DNA of 64,000 nt from assembly GCF_902459465.1 (NCBI RefSeq), contig NC_047067.1, forward strand, positions 22,009,680 through 22,073,679, written 5' to 3'. Each line of letters begins with the position of its first letter. Position 1 is the first letter of the stretch. This stretch comes from Asterias rubens. Lineage: Eukaryota; Echinodermata; Asteroidea; Forcipulatida; Asteriidae. The notes under the pieces are model-generated. The model had not been told where the DNA came from, searched no databases, and saw only the letters and a program-made list of their open reading frames with translations. Below are positions 62,501 through 64,000 of the stretch, piece by piece. A program made the translations under genes and the position numbers.

Positions 62501-63196
62501 CAGGACAGCTTCCCTTCATCGATCCAGTGGAGATCAGAACGCTCCAATTTGACAGTAAGTCTCAAAACTATTTCTCTCTCTCTTCAGTCCGGTGGGAAGA
62601 TTTGGGCTGCGATGGTCATTACAAGTCTACGCCAACAATCTCGATCTGCTGCTGATCTTGTCGCAGCTGCCATACCCTGTCCAGTCCAATTTTTAATGTC
62701 GTTCATGTTGCTGGACGACCTCTTCTTCTCGAATTTCTTTGCCGAATCCTCCGCAACACATGACGTGTCTAAAGAAGCGTTGTACATGCTAAAAACAATT
62801 TGTCTCACTGAGTTTCATGAAATTTCTTTTATTCATTTGTCAAAAACTATCCACGACAAATAATATTTTATGGGAAGCTTTCTACCATCGTTATCTTTAA
62901 ATCGTGTGCATTTAATGAAAATGTTTGGAAATTTGCAATTTGTTAATTTCATCATGCATAGATTTTATCCGTGTTTATAACTTTTTGTTTTTTTCTCGTC
63001 ACAGATGACTTTTGCCCGCTAGGCTATTCTATAGGATTCGACTACGAGTGCTACAAGTTTGTCAGCACGCCCGCCACTTGGGACGAGGCACGCGCTGACT
63101 GCCGGTCAGTGGAGAATGGTGATTTAATAGATATCAACACGTATGCCGAGTTGACTTTTATCAACGACACCGTTCCTGGAGAAACCGTGTGGATTG
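29286..63196 (+). CDS. Giant CUB / C-type lectin / FN3 protein (3' end outside window)
   Basis: This is a secreted or cell-surface modular protein with at least 2449 residues in 37 exons. Domain order: signal peptide, CUB1-5, CTL1-FN3-CTL2-FN3-CTL3-FN3-CTL4-FN3, CUB6-10, CTL5-FN3-CTL6 (half). The coding exons sum to 7348 nt with unbroken phase, and every domain border lies at a phase 1 intron. Lectin domains suggest calcium-dependent sugar binding and CUB domains suggest protein or glycan contacts. An adhesion, extracellular-matrix or pathogen-recognition role is inference. No transmembrane segment is seen, but the C terminus is missing. I do not recognise a named vertebrate orthologue. The two halves look like copies of one another. 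The domain entries below give the exons. Confidence 0.9.
31055..31375 (+). repeat. tRNA-derived SINE, full length
   Basis: The A box is GTGGCCGAGTGGTTAAGAGC and the B box is GGTTCGAATCCCGG. The body has ACCAGGGGTAAATGGGTAC, CTGTATACTCCCCAGGGAGC and CCCAGTGACCAGGGGTAATA. The end is GCGCTATATAAA. This is the best-preserved head of the SINE family in the window. Confidence 0.88.
31391..31700. repeat. Tandem repeat, three ~96-bp copies
   Basis: Three near-identical units beginning AGCCACAGCCAGGACGACTA start at about 31391, 31486 and 31584, with a partial fourth at 31679. Each contains an internal palindrome GACTTGGAACCAAGTC. The array directly follows the tail of a SINE. Confidence 0.92.
31838..32031. 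mobile_element. Long palindrome with CGAGGCCGAAAGCCGAGG core
   Basis: The outer arms ACATATTGACTGGCA and TGCCAGTCAATATGT, and the inner arms TGACCAGAAGAGGGACC and GGCCCCTCTTCTGGTCA, close a hairpin around CGAGGCCGAAAGCCGAGG. The same core occurs in the palindrome at 57627-57752, so the two may be related elements. Confidence 0.75.
32665..32832. mobile_element. Hairpin element, AATAGACCGATCC ends
   Basis: The ends are AATAGACCGATCCATTAAGC with CTCCGCCC, and the complement GGGCGGAGCC..TGGATCGGTCTATT. The interior is GC-rich with repeated ACACGTGCG and GCGCG. Only one copy is in the window. It lies in intron 1 of the giant gene. Confidence 0.75.
33552..34391 (+). CDS. CUB domain 1 (exons 2-3)
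   Basis: Exons 33552-33757 and 34262-34391 encode residues about 24-135, with a phase 0 intron inside. The domain has the two-cysteine CUB form (GCFTTV and DYDCQSF), SSPGYPDPYP and a final GFFIFY strand. A run of six asparagines followed by Thr (from AAC repeats) lies in the second half and forms an N-glycosylation sequon. Confidence 0.88.
33863..34065 (+). repeat. tRNA-derived SINE
   Basis: The head is GTCGTGGCCGAGCGGATAAG with B box GGTTTGAATCCTGG. The body ends early in an (ATT)n tail. It lies inside the intron that splits CUB1. Confidence 0.85.
34441..34807. mobile_element. Hairpin element, family 1
   Basis: The left end is TTAAAGACACTGGACACTAT. The right end is a complement with CGTCCAGTGTCTTTAA. 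It lies in intron 3 of the giant gene. Confidence 0.85.
34879..35250 (+). CDS. CUB domain 2 (exon 4), cysteine-free
   Basis: This single exon encodes residues about 136-259. CUB hallmarks are present (VDFPSAYSDYSLYFWTV, YDFLEFGNGNDG, GFSVMLYE), but neither of the usual two cysteines is left. Its counterpart in the second half of the protein, CUB7, keeps both, so the pair was probably lost together here. Confidence 0.85.
35333..35655 (+). repeat. tRNA-derived SINE, full length
   Basis: The head is GTCATGGCCGAGTGGATAAG with B box GGTTCGAATCCTGG. The body carries GGGTAAATGGGTACC and GCCCAGTGACCAGGGGTAAT. A family 1 fragment (35670-35857) follows directly. It lies in intron 4 of the giant gene. 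Confidence 0.87.
35982..38002 (+). CDS. CUB domain 3 (exons 5-7)
   Basis: Exons 35982-36056, 36538-36670 and 37818-38002 encode residues about 260-390. They contain a linker, ATCGSN, STPNFPLDPYDND with TVCEW, and YDFLDIGNGDDPSD. It has two cysteines. It has one intron more than its counterpart CUB8: exons 5 and 6 sum to 208 nt, exactly the length of the single first exon of CUB8. Confidence 0.88.
36070..36274. mobile_element. Hairpin element, ATAGACCCATTGCACAACGCG ends
   Basis: Left TATAGACCCATTGCACAACG and right TTGTTCAATGAGTCTATA are inverted complements. The centre is another hairpin (GATGGTACACATGTTTACG). It starts 14 bp after the exon 5 donor, within intron 5 of the giant gene. Confidence 0.75.
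36752..37130. mobile_element. Hairpin element, TTAAAGCCATTGGACACTTTC family
   Basis: The ends are TTAAAGCCATTATACACTTT and CGAAAGGGTCCAATGGCTTT. The body matches 19563-19895. It lies in intron 6 of the giant gene. Confidence 0.75.
37398..37622 (-). mobile_element. LINE 3' coding fragment (non-LTR retrotransposon)
   Basis: The minus-strand frame reads GKRKRGRQKRRWRDDI, then a Trp-Thr-Arg-Thr-Ala region and RSEWRLHEEG. This is the basic C-terminal segment that ends the reverse transcriptase polyprotein of many animal LINEs. Only this tail is present, so the element is 5'-truncated and dead. It lies in intron 6 of the giant gene. Confidence 0.75.
37630..37775 (-). repeat. tRNA-derived SINE head
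   Basis: The minus strand carries GTCATTGCCGAGTGGTAAAG and GGGTTTGAATCCCGGTCATG, the A and B boxes of the main SINE family. The body is truncated. It directly follows the LINE fragment. Confidence 0.75.
38508..38875 (+). repeat. tRNA-derived SINE, second tail type
   Basis: The head is GTCGTGGCCGTTAAGAGCAC with B box GGTTCGAATCG. The body differs from the main type and has GTTGGTCCCATGTGTTGTGT, GGGGTTCGCCCCGGTG and a (TTA)n tail. A related body is at about 11825-12100. It ends just upstream of exon 8 of the giant gene. Confidence 0.8.
38888..39993 (+). CDS. CUB domain 4 (exons 8-9)
   Basis: Exons 38888-39034 and 39808-39993 encode residues about 391-501 with a phase 1 intron inside. It has two cysteines (DCGG and FHCQW). 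The usual SPNYP turn is replaced by SVGSYVDN. The second half has YDVVEVGTGANPAD and LWVTFTSDGS, typical of CUB. Confidence 0.86.
39096..39257. mobile_element. Hairpin element, GGCCCGGTCACAC family
   Basis: The ends are AAGGCCCGGTCACACAGG and CCTGTGTGACCGGGCCTT. The interior arms around GATAAAAATGCATGCCCTCG are also complementary, so nearly the whole 162-bp element folds on itself. It lies in intron 8. Confidence 0.9.
40133..40493. mobile_element. Hairpin element, family 1, diverged
   Basis: It starts TAAAGGTACTGGCAACTTGG and ends GGTGTCCAGTGCCTTTAA, with typical inner blocks (GAGCTGTTGATAGTAAAAAA, TTCTCTTGCAATTTTGATGA). It lies in intron 9 and is preceded by a scrap of the GGGCCCAATTTCATAGAGC family. 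Confidence 0.75.
40732..41755 (+). CDS. CUB domain 5 (exons 10-11)
   Basis: Exons 40732-40955 and 41635-41755 encode residues about 502-616, with a phase 0 intron inside. Motifs are LCGITTL, VSPGYPAPYPSNADCQW, GFDKLLIGGLEP and GFSLNYEEI. The 121-nt second exon has the same length and phase as that of CUB10, and both run into a lectin domain. Confidence 0.88.
41821..41995 (+). repeat. tRNA-derived SINE, TCTCGGTGGTCTAGTTGGC type
   Basis: The A box side is TCTCGGTGGTCTAGTTGGC and the B box is GGGTTCGAATCCCACC. The body is GAGTAATATGCCTGTGATTT with a GGGTAAAAACC tail. It resembles an Asp/Glu/Gly-type tRNA but has no complete acceptor stem. It ends just upstream of exon 12. Confidence 0.8.
42021..42895 (+). 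CDS. C-type lectin domain 1 (exons 12-13)
   Basis: Exons 42021-42218 and 42689-42895 encode residues about 617-751, split by a phase 1 intron right after DWWVG. Seven cysteines are present: FYCP, ETCYKF, RDECYG, WVDCQA, NDCGML, DGNCSA and FVCE. The fourth is extra to the six of long-form C-type lectins. No EPN or QPD sugar-selectivity triplet is seen (NGSRGVDS stands there), and LLNDGNC replaces the calcium-binding WND region in part. Calcium-dependent sugar binding is doubtful for this copy. Confidence 0.9.
42970..43160. repeat. Two opposed tRNA-like relics
   Basis: Minus strand 42972-43045 has TTAGCTCAGTCTGTAGAAC and GGTTCAAATCCCGC. Plus strand 43088-43160 has GTAGCTCAGTTGGTAGAGC and GTTGGTTCAAATGAC. 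Both show A and B boxes, but the stems are imperfect. They are best read as relics of a tRNA-derived SINE, not working tRNA genes. Confidence 0.55.
43408..43586. mobile_element. Hairpin element, CATAGGCCCTTTTTGAAA ends
   Basis: The ends are CATAGGCCCTTTTTGAAACT and TTTCGAAAAGGGCCTATG. The inner arms GACTTTGGCTTTGGATTCGG and CCGGATCCAAAGCCGAAGCC also pair. A (TAA)n tract and a SINE-tail fragment (43270-43400) precede it. It lies in intron 13. Confidence 0.8.
43769..44089 (+). CDS. FN3 domain 1 (exon 14)
   Basis: One exon encodes residues about 752-858 with the FN3 landmarks ILLSW, CDLRGYQIRY, the TSVEVSGL turn and TNYLFEFVIDT. A single cysteine sits directly before the DLxGY strand, as in all five FN3 domains of this protein. 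Confidence 0.88.
44377..44580 (+). repeat. tRNA-derived SINE, GGTTGGCTCAGTGG type, diverged
   Basis: GGTCAGGTTGGTGTAAGTGG and GTTCAAATCCCACC are followed by TGGATTGGGTTTTCAGTCCC. A reverse fragment of the main SINE tail (44160-44345) lies before it. It lies in intron 14. Confidence 0.65.
44948..45960 (+). CDS. C-type lectin domain 2 (exons 15-16), QPD type
   Basis: Exons 44948-45130 and 45757-45960 encode residues about 859-987, split in phase 1 after DWWIG. The second half has QPDNRTDNEDC and WNDWDC. QPD is classically linked to galactose-type binding and WND supplies calcium ligands, so this copy looks competent. Seven cysteines are present, including the extra one in RWTDCSDL. The counterpart of this domain in the second half is CTL6. 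Confidence 0.92.
45170..45525. mobile_element. Two adjacent GGGCCCAATTTCATAGAGC-family copies
   Basis: Two tandem-placed copies (about 45170-45350 and 45352-45525) both contain AGCAGAAAAT, GCTTAA/TTAAGC arms, AAATGAGCAGGATACCAGTC and a GGTAAGCATAA-type right half. A third copy at 46385-46590 and one at 12945-13133 share this subfamily interior. They lie in introns 15 and 16. Confidence 0.75.
46636..46947 (+). CDS. FN3 domain 2 (exon 17)
   Basis: Residues about 988-1091. Landmarks are DFEPEDVNPNNLTGTA, VIEVQWTPSTYDCDVLGY, the MVRIDGL turn and TTYSVSVAAET. It has the single conserved cysteine in YDCDVLGY and several NxT/S sequons. Confidence 0.9.
46975..47292. mobile_element. Hairpin-rich element, GTCGCGAC family
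   Basis: It is bounded by GCGACTAGTG and CACTAGTCGC-type ends and has ACTAGTCGCGACTAATT inside. The central body, including TGTTGTGGCATGTTG, matches 18400-18760 in opposite orientation. It lies in intron 17. Confidence 0.7.
47385..47590. repeat. Degenerate tandem repeat, GGGTACACCAGACCCC
   Basis: About eight units of 20-27 bp of the form GGGTACACCAGACCCCAAA, with varied spacing and substitutions. It ends about 110 bp before exon 18, so it lies near the branch-point region of intron 17. Confidence 0.8.
47699..48598 (+). CDS. C-type lectin domain 3 (exons 18-19), QPD type
   Basis: Exons 47699-47890 and 48395-48598 encode residues about 1092-1223, split in phase 1 after DWWIG. Motifs are FCPDGFEPG, EEARADCQ, QPDDPTGTEDC and WNDQLC, with seven cysteines. 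It is very close to CTL2 and is likely also calcium- and sugar-binding. Partial duplicates of the exon 18 end lie in the intron between its halves. Confidence 0.92.
47977..48300 (+). pseudogene. Decayed copies of the exon 18 end and its donor
   Basis: The exon 18 end with its donor and downstream intron (GGTGATTGGTGGATTGGTAA, then ATATTCATGAATCCTGC) recurs at about 47983-48023 with a lost G and again at about 48264-48300 with the donor changed to GGTAGCATG. Intron sequence with TTCATATGAAGAAGCA is repeated too. These look like tandem duplications of an exon-intron border that later decayed. Confidence 0.75.
48656..48952 (-). repeat. tRNA-derived SINE, type with CCACCTACTCC tail
   Basis: The minus strand has the head GTCATGGCCGAGAGGTTTAG and GGAATCCCGGTTGTG near 48880-48952. 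The tail contains CCTAGGAGTAGGTGGCAACG and ends with AGGCCTTGTGTGTCTGGCG. It matches 14690-14975. It lies in intron 19. Confidence 0.8.
49504..49803 (+). CDS. FN3 domain 3 (exon 20)
   Basis: Residues about 1224-1323. Landmarks are VFVPEDANPSNFSV, IQLSWVPSVFDCDLKGYAI, the VFLDDLTPGQ turn and SYSFQIAAET. It has a lone cysteine before DLKGY. Confidence 0.9.
50302..51028 (+). CDS. C-type lectin domain 4 (exons 21-22), QPN variant
   Basis: Exons 50302-50493 and 50825-51028 encode residues about 1324-1455, split in phase 1 after DWWIG. The selectivity triplet reads QPN (DQPNDLSGVQDC) in place of QPD, and WNDWQC is kept. It has seven cysteines with the extra one in TVNCND. QPN is neither the textbook mannose (EPN) nor galactose (QPD) motif, so ligand choice is open. 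Confidence 0.92.
51120..51250 (-). mobile_element. LINE 3' coding scrap
   Basis: The minus frame reads MAAPRLWNELPASLREA, then VFKSLLKTLLF. This is the well-known C-terminal stretch of reverse transcriptase proteins of animal LINEs. Only about 40 codons remain. It lies in intron 22 and is followed by a reverse foldback-family fragment (51280-51455). Confidence 0.8.
51496..51792 (+). CDS. FN3 domain 4 (exon 23)
   Basis: Residues about 1456-1554. Landmarks are VTVSWIPPTFTCDILSYMI, the ITINDLRPLTRYSF turn and NSGPSEQVVVNT. It has a lone cysteine before DILSY. This is the last module of the first block; the next exon begins the second CUB series. Confidence 0.9.
52203..52330. mobile_element. Hairpin element, GATTTCACAAAGAGT family
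   Basis: The ends are GGGGTGGATTTTACAAAGAG and a complement GTTGTGAAATCGACCCC, with GGACTAG..CTAAGTTAGG blocks inside. It lies in intron 23. Confidence 0.85.
52580..53316 (+). CDS. CUB domain 6 (exons 24-25)
   Basis: Exons 52580-52809 and 53190-53316 encode residues about 1555-1673, with a phase 0 intron inside, as in CUB1. Motifs are GCENIDVQ, SSPLFPNEYPRVVDCAY, LSEGDSLEIRE and GRGFSIRY. It has two cysteines. This domain opens the second CUB x5 series. Confidence 0.88.
52822..52972. repeat. (TTTG)n / (TTGC)n microsatellite beside a splice donor
   Basis: About 150 bp of TTTG repeats carry an inner block of CTTG repeats. It starts only about 12 bp after the exon 24 donor. The frame stays open through it, so intron retention would append Cys-Leu-Phe-Val repeats. 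Confidence 0.97.
54117..54485 (+). CDS. CUB domain 7 (exon 26)
   Basis: A single exon encodes residues about 1674-1796, like CUB2 (369 vs 372 nt). It has KPCGGTYNI, STNYPNGYTNDQSCTW, FDWLNVGSGSDPSN and GFSFLIEG. It has both cysteines, unlike CUB2. Confidence 0.9.
54755..55098 (-). repeat. tRNA-derived SINE, full length
   Basis: The minus strand reads GTCATGGCCGAGCGGTTAAG, GGGTTCGAATCCCGG, ACCCAGGGGTATAAATGGG and CAGGGAGCTGAGAAAGGG, with an (ATT)-rich tail near 54755. It ends about 60 bp before exon 27. Confidence 0.85.
55160..56007 (+). CDS. CUB domain 8 (exons 27-28)
   Basis: Exons 55160-55367 and 55823-56007 encode residues about 1797-1927, with a phase 2 intron inside, as in CUB3. It has QATCGGSVQV, IKSPNYPLNYDNNTECTW, YDSVVVGSGLDPTD and WITFTSDGS. 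Its exon lengths (208 and 185) equal those of CUB3 after adding CUB3's two first exons. Confidence 0.9.
55537..55754. mobile_element. Hairpin element, TTTCAGACAGGC ends
   Basis: TTTCAGACAGGCACTCGAG on the left and GCCTGTCTGAAA on the right form short inverted ends; the interior is mostly unpaired. It lies in the intron splitting CUB8, next to a GATTTCACAAAGAGT-family fragment. Confidence 0.6.
56106..56993. mobile_element. Longer inverted-repeat element, 888 bp
   Basis: The ends are GGGCCCTTGTCAAAACTCAT and ATGAGTTTTGACAAGACCCC, extended inward by a second paired block (TCCTGGACAGCCATCGGACG / GTCCGGTGGTTTGTCCAGGA). The interior is not palindromic and holds a 142-codon frame (56509-56937) without recognisable similarity, so it may be a deleted DNA transposon. 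It fills intron 28. Confidence 0.8.
57137..57387. mobile_element. Hairpin element, GGTGCGTTCGATTAGC family
   Basis: It begins GGGTGCGTTCGATTAGCTTC and ends AATAATCGAACGCACCT. It includes GGTGAGCCCCTGACAAGAGC and GACCGGGGTCGACCC as in the copies at 20529 and 60880. It lies about 57 bp before exon 29. Confidence 0.88.
57444..58525 (+). CDS. CUB domain 9 (exons 29-30)
   Basis: Exons 57444-57599 and 58343-58525 encode residues about 1928-2040, with a phase 1 intron inside, as in CUB4. Motifs are DCELTLTV, SSLNFPSSYDDNTYCFW, YDYVDVGVGNLPAN and LWMTFTSDGSG. It has two cysteines. Confidence 0.9.
57627..57752. mobile_element. Palindrome with CGAGGCCGAAAGTCGAG core
   Basis: CACAAGCGCGAGTGGAATAC and ATATAGCACTTCTGCG pair with CGCAGACGCGCTATAT and CTCGAGCGCAGGTGTG around a GAGGCCGAAAGTCGAG core. 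Sequence to the right (to about 57900) adds another inverted pair TTTATCTTCAAGC / CTTGAAGATAAA. The core matches 31912-31960. It lies in intron 29. Confidence 0.7.
58025..58290 (-). repeat. tRNA-derived SINE, partial
   Basis: The minus strand has GTGGCCGAGCGGATAAGAGC and a B-box relic, followed by the second tail type (GTGCACTTATCGTTAAGAG, GGGGTTCACCCAGGTTT). It lies about 50 bp before exon 30. Confidence 0.7.
58568..58975. repeat. Minisatellite, GGACCCTTCCA, ~11 bp unit
   Basis: More than thirty units of 11-12 bp, with higher-order repetition: blocks containing GGACCCTTTTGGGACCC and GGACACTTCCAGG recur about 150 bp apart. It lies in intron 30. Confidence 0.95.
59219..59691 (+). CDS. CUB domain 10 (exons 31-32)
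   Basis: Exons 59219-59427 and 59571-59691 encode residues about 2041-2150, with a phase 0 intron inside, as in CUB5. It has DSCGDTVIE, IESPNYPNSYANNLDCSW, LESGYDQLIIEG and GFALTFEEI. The ending and the 121-nt last exon match CUB5. Confidence 0.9.
59905..60817 (+). CDS. C-type lectin domain 5 (exons 33-34), motif-poor
   Basis: Exons 59905-60102 and 60608-60817 encode residues about 2151-2286, split in phase 1 after DWWLG. Seven cysteines are kept (extra one in WRWVDCLA), but the calcium site is eroded: ENPEGPDSTDGDEDC replaces the triplet region and YEAITC replaces WND. It is the counterpart of CTL1, which is eroded too. Confidence 0.9.
60144..60430. mobile_element. Hairpin element in the CTL5 intron
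   Basis: A nested hairpin: AAATGCATATGGTTAGA/TCTAACCATTTGCATTT outer arms, AGTAGAATATAAT/ATTATATTCTACTT next, and TTGCACGGTTTCCCTTTACG with GTAAAAGGAAAACCGTGC near the centre. Only one copy is seen in the window. Confidence 0.75.
60880..61130. mobile_element. Hairpin element, GGTGCGTTCGATTAGC family
   Basis: The ends are GGGTGCATTCGTTTAGCTTC and GGAAGCTAACGAACGCACCC. The interior matches 20529-20760 closely. A GATTTCACAAAGAGT-family copy follows at 61205-61352. It lies in intron 34. Confidence 0.88.
61501..62554 (+). CDS. FN3 domain 5 (exons 35-36)
   Basis: Exons 61501-61640 and 62398-62554 encode residues about 2287-2385. Landmarks are LFDANPRNISGF, IILQWGLSPQRCDALSYFI, LILDNLQRDTSYTFTI and the conserved lone cysteine. 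It is the only FN3 here split by an intron (phase 0), and two SINEs fill that intron. Confidence 0.88.
61755..62355 (+). repeat. Two tRNA-derived SINEs head to tail
   Basis: Copy 1 (about 61755-62045) has GTCATGGCTGAGTGCTTAGG, GGTTTGAATCCCGG and TGTATACTCCCCAGGGAGC. Copy 2 (about 62052-62355) has GTCGTGGCCGAGCAGATAAG and a damaged B box, and ends in CCCAGTGACCAGGGGTAATG and an (ATT)n tail. Both sit in the intron that splits FN3-5. Confidence 0.82.
63005..63196 (+). CDS. C-type lectin domain 6, first half (exon 37)
   Basis: Residues about 2386-2449. It has DFCPLGYSIGFDYECYKF, TWDEARADCRS and ends TVWIG at a phase 1 donor, the same split as in the other lectin domains. The second half, with the sugar-selectivity motif, is not found before the window ends. 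By position it corresponds to CTL2 of the first block. Confidence 0.88.
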
Positions 63197-63587
63197 GTGA
63201 GTGGAATCGTCAAATAAAAATTCCTGCGGGGTATTTGTTTTAAATTGCCTAACATCACAAGGCCACAGACAGCCACTTTAAGGTGAGGGCTACACTTGAC
63301 TGATTTGGGCTCAGACACAAATCAACTTCCACCAGAGGCAAGTTGCCACCTACTCTTGGGGCTGGAACAGGGTTACCCTTTCACAGTCCACACTACCTCC
63401 TCAAATTATTTTAGTCATCGTTAAATCAGCAGTTAGTTCGGTATGATTCGAACCCACAACGTTGTGATTGCAAGTCCTACAGTCTAACTACTAGACCATA
63501 GGTTTACTCTTACCCCCCACCCCCTCCACCAACAAAAACTGCTTTTGTGGTTAAGAACCTTTTTATGAACAACATTAAATAAAGAAA

Positions 63588-63690
63588 CACGCATCTGGAA
63601 CTCTCTACCACTTAATCTTAGATCTTGTCTTTGTACCGCCACATTCAAATCTCTTCTCAAAACTTATCTTATGTCACAGGTTTTTAAGGA
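63588..63690 (+). mobile_element. LINE 3' coding scrap
   Basis: The plus frame reads TRIWNSLPLNLRSCLC, then TFKSLLKTYLM, the same LINE reverse transcriptase C-terminal signature as at 51120-51250 but from a different, diverged element. Confidence 0.75.
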
Positions 63691-63802
63691 CTAATTTTGT
63701 TGTGTCTGTTTTCTTTCATTTTTTGGGGGTTTTACTGTGTCTTGAACAGTCAGCAGGGTGGATATGTAGGCATTACAAGTCTTTATTATTATTATTATTA
63801 TT

Positions 63803-63975
63803 TGGTTTGTGGTAACACCATGTGTGTATCTACTTGCCAGGTAGAGTGTGTTCTGTAGAATATATAGCAAGACAGTTCTCTAAAGATCAAACTCTACCTG
63901 GCAAGTAGATACACACATGGTGTTACCGCAAACCAAATATATATTGACACCTCACCATGCAATGCCTCAAATAAT
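63803..63975. mobile_element. Foldback element, GGTAACACCATGT family
   Basis: GGTTTGTGGTAACACCATGT and CTACTTGCCAGGTAGAG on the left pair with the complement GTAGATACACACATGGTG..GCAAACC on the right. The right end continues CACCATGCAATGCCTCAAAT as in other copies; the left end is truncated within an (ATT)n tract. Confidence 0.85.
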
Positions 63976-64000
63976 GTATTATTATTATTTTACACAACAA

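Larger units (their letters stand above)
63197..64000. other. Start of intron 37, repeats only
   Basis: A reverse SINE with CCACCTACTCTTGG tail (63245-63500) is followed by a LINE 3' coding scrap (63588-63690), an (ATT)n tract and a foldback-family hairpin (63803-63975). No second lectin half-exon was found here, so exon 38 must lie beyond 64000. Confidence 0.65.

Overview
This window is animal nuclear DNA: split genes with GT-AG introns, no operons, and introns and spacers packed with short inverted-repeat (hairpin) elements and tRNA-derived SINEs. The gene content and repeat types suggest a marine deuterostome, most likely an echinoderm and perhaps a sea star; that assignment rests on recall, not on a search. 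All gene models were assembled by hand from splice sites, reading phase and family resemblance.

Layout. (1) 1368-1667, minus: first coding exon of a cytochrome P450, with a TATA box at 1756-1765; the rest of that gene lies off the left edge. (2) 8350-16443, minus: a ten-exon gene for tubulin polyglutamylase complex subunit 1 (TPGS1), 258 aa, including a 29-nt exon and an 18-nt last coding exon. (3) 18038-25963, plus: a ten-exon gene for a 529-aa JmjC/cupin-type Fe(II)/2-oxoglutarate oxygenase with a signal peptide, the metal triad H191/D193/H272, degenerate EF-hand-like sequence and a C-terminal HDEL, so probably an enzyme of the ER lumen. (4) 29286 to beyond 63196, plus: a giant secreted or membrane protein of at least 2449 aa in 37 exons. 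Its order is signal peptide, CUB x5, (C-type lectin-FN3) x4, CUB x5, C-type lectin, FN3, half of a sixth C-type lectin, then the window ends. Reading phase is continuous through all 37 exons and every domain border is phase 1.

The giant gene is the most interesting locus. Its second half repeats its first half domain by domain with nearly the same exon lengths and the same intron phases, which points to one large block duplication inside the gene. Each complete lectin domain carries seven cysteines, one more than the usual six, and each FN3 domain carries one lone cysteine at a fixed place, so a CTL-FN3 disulfide or inter-chain crosslink is plausible.

The spacers (1-1367, 1668-8349, 16444-18037, 25964-29285, 29356-33551, 63197-64000) hold no convincing additional gene. 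They contain hairpin elements of about ten families, tRNA-derived SINEs, LINE scraps and tandem repeats. One hairpin family makes 12-14 bp target duplications, and one copy landed on the stop codon of the JmjC gene. The genes show no functional link to one another.
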